Below, piece by piece: positions 25,777 through 32,342 of a stretch of DNA of 64,000 bases (the stretch's first letter is position 1; each line of letters opens with the position of its first letter). The notes under the pieces are model-generated. The model was not told where the DNA came from, ran no database searches, and was given only the letters and a program-made list of their open reading frames with translations. Source of the DNA: Clostridiales bacterium (GTDB lineage Bacteria; Bacillota; Clostridia; Christensenellales; CAG-314); NCBI GenBank assembly GCA_022508305.1, contig JAFLVM010000003.1:1-64000 (forward strand), given 5' to 3'. Position numbers and translations under genes: made by a program.

Positions 25777-26313
25777 TTAATCTATCAGTGTGTCTGAAAT
25801 TTTGCTGTAAACGGTGGGGGCTTTTTCCGCCCAGGTGCGCTCAAGATATTTGGCAATGTTGCGCGTCATAACGTTCAGTTTCACGACCAAAGTGGTTTTG
25901 GTAGGCTCCACAATTTTGAGCGTCACGTCGTAGCTGCCGTCAGGACATTTTTCGTAGGTGGCAACGTAATCTTGGTGCCTGCGGTAGTCGATACGCTTGT
26001 GTTTGATGTCGTCGGCAATCAACTGGCGTACGCTGCTTGGAATACGCGTGTAGAAATTTTTGAGGCACCATCTGCCTTCAGCCGTCAGGTCGTACAGCTC
26101 GTCGCCGCCGCCCATAGGTACGCTTTTGTACACGAAACCGTTTTGAACCACGTCGTAGAGCGTTTGCTTGCAGTTTGTGAAGTCAATCCAGTTGTTTTTG
26201 TAGCTGCACAGGTCGAGAATGGTCGCTTCAGTCAAAGCGGTTTCCATTTTGTCAAACACAAACAACAGTATAAGCTTGTTCATCGTGCTGTCTTGCGTAA
26301 TGCCTGCCTGCAT
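25777..26313 (-). CDS. DUF4364 family protein
   Basis: 178 residues from the ATG at 26313 (AGAGGAG ahead). An upstream in-frame extension is unlikely to be translated. A winged-helix N-terminus (NKLILLFVFDKME..LTEATILDLCS) and a TAEGRWCLKNF segment match DUF4364, a clostridial family of suspected transcription regulators. The C-terminal half is a beta domain (YDVTLKIVEPTKTTLVVKL). It is divergent from the gene at 26493. Confidence 0.8.
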   Translation of the reverse strand: MQAGITQDSTMNKLILLFVFDKMETALTEATILDLCSYKNNWIDFTNCKQTLYDVVQNGFVYKSVPMGGGDELYDLTAEGRWCLKNFYTRIPSSVRQLIADDIKHKRIDYRRHQDYVATYEKCPDGSYDVTLKIVEPTKTTLVVKLNVMTRNIAKYLERTWAEKAPTVYSKISDTLID

Positions 26314-26492
26314 AGTTACATCTCCTCTTTTGTAGAATGTATTATACAACAAAAACCATTTTCTAACAAGAGATTTGAAGGTTTTTGGCAAAAATACTTC
26401 CAAAAAGATTTTGAATATGTTACAATATTGCGAGGAAAACCGTCTGAATGGGCAATGCTTCTTAAATAGACGGGTCAATCTTGGGAGAAAAT

Positions 26493-27245
26493 ATGCCTAC
26501 AAACGAACTTGCTTACTTTACCGAAAGCGTAAATACACTAATAGAGGGCAAGCTTATTCTAATAGATAAGCACATAGCCTCCGTCTTGAAGTGTGTGGCG
26601 ACCTCGCCAACGCTCAGATACACGTTGAGTGAAACAGTCAAGACGATGTCGTACGCAACGGAGTTTTCTCGCGCTCGGGTAAGCTGGCGACGCAGTGACG
26701 GCGTAGTAGAAAGTCGTTTGAAACTCCCCTTAGACCGCAACAGGATGTTCGCGTTCGTCGTGTGTCTGCTTACGGAGGTGGACAGCGGTAGACGCAACAT
26801 ATTGGAATTTTTGAAAGAGTACTACGACGACGTCAGCAACGACGCAAGCTACAATAGGTTTGCCGAAGAGGTACTAAAGCCCTTCAAGCAAGCGGGCGAG
26901 GCAATACTTTCGACGATAGACCCCGAGAGCCTCAATGCTCAAAACGTGGAACAGGCGGAACGCTTCTTCAAGGCGGAAAAGATTTACATTGACACGTTGT
27001 CATTACAGCAAATTTTCGACGAAATGGAGCAGGTTCGCCGCATAAAGGACGGCTTGCAGCTGTCGGACGAGGAAATTTACGAGTTTAACGCCGCGTCGGA
27101 GTACTTTGTAAACGCACTCTATCTCAAAAACCCGCGTATACTGTCCGTGTCCTTCCTTGCGTACAAAAACACCGTGTTGAGATACGATGGTACGGCAGAC
27201 CACCTACAAAAGATAGCAAATTTGATAAATAACGTACTGAAGTAG
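26493..27245 (+). CDS. conserved hypothetical protein
   Basis: 250 residues from the ATG at 26493 (GGGAG ahead; a TTG at 26481 is less likely). The protein is soluble and mainly helical, with Arg-rich stretches (WRRSDGVVESRLKL) and a central coiled-coil-like region (EEVLKPFKQAGEAIL). The family is not recognised. It shares its promoter region with the DUF4364 gene, which may regulate it. Confidence 0.6.
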   Translation: MPTNELAYFTESVNTLIEGKLILIDKHIASVLKCVATSPTLRYTLSETVKTMSYATEFSRARVSWRRSDGVVESRLKLPLDRNRMFAFVVCLLTEVDSGRRNILEFLKEYYDDVSNDASYNRFAEEVLKPFKQAGEAILSTIDPESLNAQNVEQAERFFKAEKIYIDTLSLQQIFDEMEQVRRIKDGLQLSDEEIYEFNAASEYFVNALYLKNPRILSVSFLAYKNTVLRYDGTADHLQKIANLINNVLK

Positions 27246-27330
27246 TAAATCTACTTAATAATTTGCTTTTGTAGTGAAAATCAATAGAAATAGCTAAATA
27301 TTACGGGCGATTGTCCGTAGTTGGAGTTTA

Positions 27331-27900
27331 ATGAAAGAACAAAACCAAAAAGTGGGCTTTTTTCAGTCCATAAAGCAACGCGACCCCGCGGCGCGAAACT
27401 CTCTTGAGATACTTTTGCTGTATCCGGGAGTACACGCGCTGATACGGTACAGGATTGCGCGTTTCTTTTACAAAATAAAGTTCAAGTTTATCGCCAACTG
27501 TATAACTTACACAACGCGGCGCAGAACGGGCATAGAAATTCACCCGGCGGCTGAGATAGGCAAAAACCTGTTTATCGACCACGGTATGGGCGTAGTGATA
27601 GGCGAAACGGCAATTATCGGCGACAACTGTACTATATATCAAGGCGTAACCTTGGGCGGTACCGGCAAGGAACACAACAAACGCCATCCGACCCTTGGCA
27701 ACAACGTTGTGGTGGGCGCGGGCGCAAAGGTGCTCGGTAACATAACGGTAGGCAACAACGTGAAAATCGGCGCCAATTCCGTCGTACTGAAAGACGTTCC
27801 CGATGACTGCACGGTTGTTGGGGTTGGCAGAATCGTTAACGCTCACGATCCGCAGCCTACTTGCGACAATTGTGAAAATTGCACGGGTTGCAGCGAATAG
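27331..27900 (+). CDS. cysE: serine O-acetyltransferase
   Basis: 189 residues. An N-terminal helical domain (about 1-65) precedes a left-handed beta-helix of hexapeptide repeats with [27 protein letters not shown] and the conserved [15 protein letters not shown] loop carrying the catalytic His. It makes O-acetylserine for cysteine synthesis. The tail ends in a Cys-rich [10 protein letters not shown], an unusual addition that might sense metal or redox. Length is otherwise typical of bacillary CysE/EpsC. Confidence 0.95.
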   Translation: MKEQNQKVGFFQSIKQRDPAARNSLEILLLYPGVHALIRYRIARFFYKIKFKFIANCITYTTRRRTGIEIHPAAEIGKNLFIDHGMGVVIGETAIIGDNCTIYQGVTLGGTGKEHNKRHPTLGNNVVVGAGAKVLGNITVGNNVKIGANSVVLKDVPDDCTVVGVGRIVNAHDPQPTCDNCENCTGCSE

Positions 27901-27970
27901 AATCATCCATCAGCGGACGGAAGAGTTGCAACGTCTCTTAAAATTTTAGTAAAAATGGGGTAAACAATAA

Positions 27971-28828
27971 ATGAAAATTCGTATCAGCGCAGACAGTACC
28001 GCAGATCTGTCTCAAGAGCTACTTGAAAAGTACAACATTCCTACAATGCCATTGCACGTGTCATTAGGCGAAAATGACTATCTTGACGGAGTGTCAATTA
28101 AGCCTCAGGACATTTACGACTTCTACTCCTCCACGAAAAAGCTCCCCAAGACGGGCGCCCGTAGCGCAGAGGAATACAAGGAATTTTACCAAGGCATACT
28201 TGACGAGGGATACGACGCAATAGTGCACTTCACAATATCGGCGGATATGTCGGCATCCTACGCAAATGCGGAGCTTGCTTCTCACGACTTCGAAAATGTG
28301 TTTGTAGTAGACAGCCGTCAGCTTAGTACGGGTATAGGTCTGCTTGTTTTGGACGCTTGCGACATGGTAGAGGCGGGACTTACCGCAAAGGAAATCGCCG
28401 ACCGCGCCACAAGCAGAACCGAGGCGACCAAATCCTCCTTTATCGTCAACACGTTGGAATTTTTGTACAAGGGCGGCAGATGCTCGTCACTCGCGTATTT
28501 AGGGGCAAACCTGTTGCAAATTAAACCCTGCTTGGAAGTCAAAAACGGTCTGATTGGCGTAGAGTCCAAACCCATGGGTCGCTACCGCCGTTGCGTTGAC
28601 AAGTACTGCGAAAGCATCAAGGCGAAAATGACCAACCCCGACCCAAAACGTTGCTTCGTGACCCACACCCAAATGGACGATGGCACAGCAGAAGAAGTGA
28701 TAGCAACTGTCAAGAGCTGGGGCATATTCGACGAAGTGCTTGAAACAACTGCGGGCTGCACGGTAACAACTCACTGCGGCGCGAATACAATCGGTATTCT
28801 TTATATCAACGACGGCGGACTTAAATAA
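27971..28828 (+). CDS. DegV family fatty-acid-binding protein
   Basis: 285 residues with the DegV signature. It begins MKIRISADSTADLSQELLEKY, has DGVSIKPQDIYDFY, KLPKTGARSAEEY and SADMSASYANAE in the N-terminal domain, and TVTTHCGANTIGILY at the end. DegV/FakB proteins bind fatty acids and present them to the FakA kinase for phospholipid synthesis. A terminator follows. Confidence 0.93.
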   Translation: MKIRISADSTADLSQELLEKYNIPTMPLHVSLGENDYLDGVSIKPQDIYDFYSSTKKLPKTGARSAEEYKEFYQGILDEGYDAIVHFTISADMSASYANAELASHDFENVFVVDSRQLSTGIGLLVLDACDMVEAGLTAKEIADRATSRTEATKSSFIVNTLEFLYKGGRCSSLAYLGANLLQIKPCLEVKNGLIGVESKPMGRYRRCVDKYCESIKAKMTNPDPKRCFVTHTQMDDGTAEEVIATVKSWGIFDEVLETTAGCTVTTHCGANTIGILYINDGGLK

Positions 28829-28835
28829 ATAAATC

Positions 28836-28868
28836 AAATGCTTATCTAAAATGAGATAAGCATTTTTT
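28836..28868 (+). terminator. intrinsic terminator, GCTTATCT-type (copy 1)
   Basis: 12-bp stem AAATGCTTATCT (28836-28847) with complement 28854-28865 and a T-run. The stem core CTTATCT/AGATAAG recurs at 28955 and 40330. Confidence 0.9.
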
Positions 28869-28954
28869 ATATTTTTTGTTTATATTTATTTATCATAATT
28901 TTTTGATTTCACGCAATCTTCATATCTTTTTAAATATAACTAACACAATAATTT

Positions 28955-28981
28955 CTTATCTAAAAAAGATAAGCATTTTTA
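28955..28981 (+). terminator. intrinsic terminator, GCTTATCT-type (copy 2)
   Basis: CTTATCT (28955-28961), five As, AGATAAG (28967-28973), then CATTTTTAT. A near repeat of the terminator 120 bases upstream, with no gene between the two. Confidence 0.7.
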
Positions 28982-29032
28982 TATATCAAAAGTCCGTTTT
29001 TATATGGCGGAAATTGTCTTTATCTTGTCGGA

Positions 29033-29060
29033 TTGAGAGGCTGTTGCTTTGACATATAAT
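29033..29060 (+). promoter_or_regulatory. candidate promoter for the gene at 29087
   Basis: TTGAGA (29033-29038), 16-base spacer, TATAAT (29055-29060). The start codon lies only about 20 bases past the expected transcript start and has no clear Shine-Dalgarno. Confidence 0.5.
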
Positions 29061-29086
29061 CACCTCGCCGTTCATATATTACCCAT

Positions 29087-29554
29087 ATGAAAGCAACGTT
29101 GAAAGGTGTAGCAGTAGCGCTGTCAATTTTGGCAATGGTAATCGTAGTCCTCTCGGCAGTAGACAAGGCAAACGACGTAACTGTGGCGGTGACGGACACC
29201 TACTTAAAAATCGCAGTAGTTGACCTCAACGACGCGCCCGTCCACAACGCCAAGGTGACGGTTGGCGAGCTTAGCTTCTACACGGACAACAAAGGTATGT
29301 CTCCTACGATTCAACTCGGCAGCTACACCAATTGCTACGACAGTTCTATTACGGACTGGGGCACGGTTACAGTAATGATAGAAAAGGACGGCTTCGCTCC
29401 AACGTTCGTTTTCAACTGCGTAGTGTACAACGGTCAAACGAGGAAACTCACTGTCAAGATTTACCAACAGGACGCAAGCGAACTTCCCTACGTGAGCTAC
29501 GTTGAAAGCCCTCCCGACGACTACGTAAAAGGTTTGTTGACCTCCAACGACTGA
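29087..29554 (+). CDS. secreted or membrane-anchored beta-domain protein
   Basis: 155 residues. An N-terminal hydrophobic segment (about 7-25, an uncleaved anchor or signal) is followed by a domain with KIAVVDLNDAPVHNAKVTVGELSFYTDNKG. This is the pattern of carboxypeptidase-regulatory-like (CarboxypepD_reg) or Cna-B-like beta sandwiches. Function unknown. It lies 200 bases upstream of the DGR reverse transcriptase with a terminator between, so it is probably not part of that cassette. Confidence 0.6.
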   Translation: MKATLKGVAVALSILAMVIVVLSAVDKANDVTVAVTDTYLKIAVVDLNDAPVHNAKVTVGELSFYTDNKGMSPTIQLGSYTNCYDSSITDWGTVTVMIEKDGFAPTFVFNCVVYNGQTRKLTVKIYQQDASELPYVSYVESPPDDYVKGLLTSND

Positions 29555-29564
29555 CATCAAAAAG

Positions 29565-29600
29565 AAGGCAATCCGCGAACATGGGTTGTCCTTTTTTCTT
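29565..29600 (+). terminator. imperfect intrinsic terminator
   Basis: AAGGCAATCC and GGGTTGTCCTT arms with a bulge, followed by a long T-rich tract. It separates the upstream gene from the DGR. Confidence 0.65.
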
Positions 29601-29753
29601 TTATTATAAAATTTTTTTCACCCATATCGAAAAATTCGCAAAATTTATCTTTACTTTTGATGCAATCAAACAGTATATATAGTAGAATAGGTGTGTTCAT
29701 TAACGCTTTCAAACGCGTAATGAAGAATAAATTTCACAAAGGACAAGACTGTT

Positions 29754-30860
29754 ATGATCACCAAAACCTTCAATGAGATTTTTTCGTTTGAAGCGCTGTA
29801 CCGAGCCCACCTACACGGACGGGCAGGCAAACGCACCAAGAAGCCCGTCGTCAACTTCGAAATCAACATGGTCGAACGCATTTACGACTTGTACCAAAAG
29901 CTTCAAAGCGGCACGTACAGGCTAAGCAGGTACCACTCATTCGTTGTCTACGAGCCGAAAAAGCGCGAGATACAAACTCTGTGGTATTCCGACCGCGTTA
30001 TTCAGCACGTTCTCTGCGACGACGTACTTGCTCCCTACTTCACAAGGCGGGCAATGATAGACAACTGCGTGTGCCAAAAGGGTAAAGGTACGCACTTCGC
30101 TCTTGGGCGGTTTGAAAAAATGCTCAACAAGTTTATTTCAAAACACGGACCAAACGGCTACATTTTGAAGTGCGACATTCTGAAGTACTTTCCCTCTATT
30201 CCGCACGCGCAGCTGAAGGAAACGGTATGCTCTCAGATACTCGACCCGAAGCTTCGCGACTACATCGCCTACGTCATCGACAGCTATCACACCTCGCCCG
30301 ACTACTTGGCAAGATACGGGTTGCAGTCATACGGCGAGGGCTACAACACCGAACGGGGCATACCCATCGGCAACCAGTCCAGTCAAATATTCGGAATGTA
30401 CTTTCTCGACCCTGTGGACAGGCTTGTCAAGGAGCAGCTTCACGTAAAAGTGTATTCGCGGTATATGGATGACTTTGTTGCCGTTCACGAGGACAAGGAG
30501 TACTTGAAATACGTGCTCAGCGAAATTGAAAAGATGGTGGAGCGGTTGGGTTTGACCCTCAACACCAAAACGCAGATTTTTCCATTGAAAAACGGCGTAA
30601 CTTATCTTGGATTTCGCTATCACGTAACGCCCACGGGTAAATTGGTTAAGACTGTCAAGAAGCCAACCAAACGTCGCTTCCGTTGGCGGGCAAAGCTGCT
30701 CAAAAAGGCGTACCTCGACGGCACAATCGACAAAGAACGCGTCAAAGTGTCAATGACGGCAATGCACGGACATTTGTGCCACGCAAGAAACGCCAGATTA
30801 GAAAACGAACTTAACAAAAAGCTTTTACCAATGATAGCCACATCGGACAACGAGGAATGA
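29754..30860 (+). CDS. diversity-generating retroelement reverse transcriptase
   Basis: 368 residues of reverse transcriptase fingers and palm: KCDILKYFPSI with catalytic D141, the DGR-diagnostic IGNQSSQ (205-211) in place of the retroviral or intron sequence, and YMDD (237-240). There is no maturase or endonuclease domain, so it is not a group II intron enzyme. It copies template-repeat RNA with errors at adenines and the product replaces the variable repeat of the target gene. Ribosome site AAAGGA. It leads the cassette in the order RT, avd, TR, target, whereas the prototype order is target, avd, TR, RT. Confidence 0.96.
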   Translation: MITKTFNEIFSFEALYRAHLHGRAGKRTKKPVVNFEINMVERIYDLYQKLQSGTYRLSRYHSFVVYEPKKREIQTLWYSDRVIQHVLCDDVLAPYFTRRAMIDNCVCQKGKGTHFALGRFEKMLNKFISKHGPNGYILKCDILKYFPSIPHAQLKETVCSQILDPKLRDYIAYVIDSYHTSPDYLARYGLQSYGEGYNTERGIPIGNQSSQIFGMYFLDPVDRLVKEQLHVKVYSRYMDDFVAVHEDKEYLKYVLSEIEKMVERLGLTLNTKTQIFPLKNGVTYLGFRYHVTPTGKLVKTVKKPTKRRFRWRAKLLKKAYLDGTIDKERVKVSMTAMHGHLCHARNARLENELNKKLLPMIATSDNEE

Positions 30861-30865
30861 GGCAT

Positions 30866-30905
30866 GTGTTACGCTACAAAACGAGACTGTCTTGTAGCGT
30901 AACAC
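30866..30905. repeat. 14-bp perfect inverted repeat between RT and avd
   Basis: GTGTTACGCTACAA (30866-30879), 12-base loop, exact complement 30892-30905. It has no T-run, so a terminator role is doubtful. RNA processing, a cis-element or a cassette boundary is possible. A related stem (3' arm about 19 of 24 bases alike) closes the block at 40205-40301. Confidence 0.7.
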
Positions 30906-30993
30906 GTTCGCCATCTCGCTTCTCACGGTGCAAACAATAAAGTAATCATAATAGTCGTCCTTTGTCAAAATCACAAAAGAAAAAGAGGAAAAT

Positions 30994-31479
30994 ATGAAAG
31001 AAGAAAAACAGGTAAAAACCGAGATAGAAAATGAAATAGCAACCGAACTTAAAACAAACGAAATAACCGAAGAGGAAGCGCAACGCGCGGGCAGAAAGCC
31101 ATTTGTCATTCACGACTTCGACGCGCCCCACGACAGGGAAATGGCGGTGTTCACCTGCGCCAAGAAGTTGTCCGAGTACATTTTCGTAATCACGGAAAAG
31201 TCGCCCAAGAAGTTCCGTTGGAGCATAATTACCCGACTTCAAAACGCCTCGGTGGACATAATCGAAAACCTCTACCGCGCCAACTTCGAGCGTGAGGCGG
31301 AAAACCGTATCGCTTATCAAAAGAGCGCGCTTGTAAGCATCAATCTTGTCGATTTCTTTGCGGAAACGGCAAGGAGCAAGGGCGCGATAAACCTGCACCA
31401 AACGTCCGTCATCGCCAAGCAGATTGTGGAGTGCAAAAAGCTGCTAAACGGCTGGGTAAAAGCCACCAAGAACAAGTAA
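30994..31479 (+). CDS. avd: DGR accessory variability determinant (Avd-like)
   Basis: 161 residues. A charged N-terminal tail is followed by a four-helix bundle of the Avd / 23S-intervening-sequence type. FTCAKKLSEYIFVITEKSPKKFRWSIITRLQNASVDIIENLY matches the second helix pair, including the KxPxxxR-type motif. The protein is strongly basic. In the prototype system Avd forms a barrel-shaped pentamer that binds the reverse transcriptase and is essential for cDNA synthesis. Ribosome site AGAGGA. It sits between RT and TR on the same strand, 133 bases after the RT stop. Confidence 0.9.
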   Translation: MKEEKQVKTEIENEIATELKTNEITEEEAQRAGRKPFVIHDFDAPHDREMAVFTCAKKLSEYIFVITEKSPKKFRWSIITRLQNASVDIIENLYRANFEREAENRIAYQKSALVSINLVDFFAETARSKGAINLHQTSVIAKQIVECKKLLNGWVKATKNK

Positions 31480-31509
31480 GTCGAGCGTATCAAAATTAGG
31501 ATGATATTG

Positions 31510-31538
31510 TTGCTTTTTATAATATTAAATGCTATAAT
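31510..31538 (+). promoter_or_regulatory. promoter for the template-repeat RNA
   Basis: TTGCTT (31510-31515), 17-base spacer, perfect TATAAT (31533-31538). It lies 30 bases past the avd stop, and transcription would start near 31545, 28 bases ahead of the TR. Confidence 0.7.
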
Positions 31539-31572
31539 GATCACATGGGGCAAAAGTTTTGTTCGTGACGGT

Positions 31573-31693
31573 TGGTCCTGGCTGCGTTCCGCTAATAATA
31601 ATAATAGCAACAATGCTAACGTGCTGGGTGCCGGCGGCGTTAACAGTAATAACAACGTATCTAATACTAACGCCGTTCGTCCCGCGCTTCACT
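31573..31693 (+). repeat. DGR template repeat (TR)
   Basis: 121 bases matching the VR at 33363-33480. It has 31 adenines, clustered in AAT/AAC codons so that a read-through would give Asn-rich protein (e.g. SANNNNSNNANV). In the best alignment 21 adenines are changed in the VR against only one non-adenine base. The 3' end, GCCGTTCGTCCCGCGCTTCA with one T, is identical in both copies and GC-rich, the expected initiation of mutagenic homology. Confidence 0.95.
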
Positions 31694-31835
31694 CGCCTAC
31701 TTTACAAAAGATGAGACAGTAGGATATTTTCCCGTATTCGACGCGTACACTGACCGTCGAACAGTATTTTGAAACGAGTTGAAGGGGCTTTTGTCCTGCC
31801 TCGCATTTTGCCTTAATGGCAAGCGTGGTAAAACA

Positions 31836-31918
31836 GACTCAACCTTAACCTTACGCCGCAAGTGGCATACTACGGCTTTCGGTTATGAGCTTATTCAAGC
31901 GGTTGAGTCATTTTTTTT
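31836..31918 (+). terminator. closing stem and terminator of the template RNA
   Basis: GACTCAACC (31836-31844) pairs with GGTTGAGTC (31901-31909), followed by A and eight Ts. The 56-base interior folds further (for example GCC...GGC at 31853-31864), giving a multibranch terminator. Confidence 0.75.
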
Positions 31919-32063
31919 GTAATTTTTCCGAGTTTTTTCAAAGATCAGCAAACACAAATCAAACTATTGTATAACATTTTTGTCGCATTTTGCGGTTTTT
32001 TAGCGTATTTTCAACCCCCATTTTCCGATATGGGTGCAATTTTATTTTTTTTTAAACTATGGG

Positions 32064-32092
32064 TTGACATTTCTTTTCAAACAACATATACT
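32064..32092 (+). promoter_or_regulatory. consensus promoter of the DGR target gene
   Basis: TTGACA (32064-32069), 17-base spacer, TATACT (32087-32092), in a very AT-rich stretch. Transcript start is about 32099, giving a 244-base leader. Confidence 0.85.
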
Positions 32093-32161
32093 TACAGTGC
32101 CACAACGTCACCAATATTATGTTAAAGGTTTCGCGTATTTTTCGCGGGAGTTTTAGGCAAT

Positions 32162-32310
32162 ACTACTTGGTATAAACTAAGGCATTGAGTGTCTCTTTCT
32201 TCAAGTAGTGTTCCCAAAATCCTTTTTGCGCGACACAATATTGTTGACGGTGTGGCAACCTAAAGAGATACAATGCAAGGTGTGACTCTTTAGGGGGCCA
32301 CACCTTTTTT
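32162..32310 (+). promoter_or_regulatory. structured leader with an intrinsic terminator ahead of the target gene
   Basis: Within the leader, ACTACTTG (32162-32169) pairs with CAAGTAGT (32202-32209). A 17-bp stem follows: GGTGTGGC (32249-32256) plus CCTAAAGAG (32259-32267) pair with CTCTTTAGG (32286-32294) and GCCACACC (32297-32304), interrupted only by an AA/GG loop. It is followed by six Ts, 18 bases before the Shine-Dalgarno GGAGG. This is a terminator inside the leader, so attenuation is likely. A TCTCTTT (32192-32198) that can pair with AAAGAGA (32262-32268) is a possible antiterminator. Confidence 0.7.
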
Positions 32311-32342
32311 ATTATCGAACACTATTTGGAGGAAAACTCACA

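Larger units (their letters stand above)
31545..31918 (+). ncRNA. DGR template RNA (leader, TR and structured 3' spacer)
   Basis: Predicted ~370-nt RNA with its own promoter (31510-31538) and an end at a closing stem plus T-run (31836-31918). Bases 31545-31572 form a short leader, 31573-31693 the TR, and 31694-31835 a structured spacer with several GC-rich hairpins. In the Bordetella phage DGR the spacer 3' of the TR is needed to prime and shape cDNA synthesis, and this spacer has the matching position and length. No coding sequence is supported here, although the TR keeps an open frame. Confidence 0.75.

Noticed and set aside
29754-30860. Reverse transcriptase as group II intron or retron
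   Set aside because: No maturase or endonuclease domain, no intron RNA domains, GNQSSQ motif and TR/VR pair prove a DGR.
31501-31722. 73-codon open frame over the template repeat
   Set aside because: It is the TR itself. The open frame and Asn-rich translation follow from its match to the coding VR. No ribosome site, and its ATG lies upstream of the predicted RNA start.
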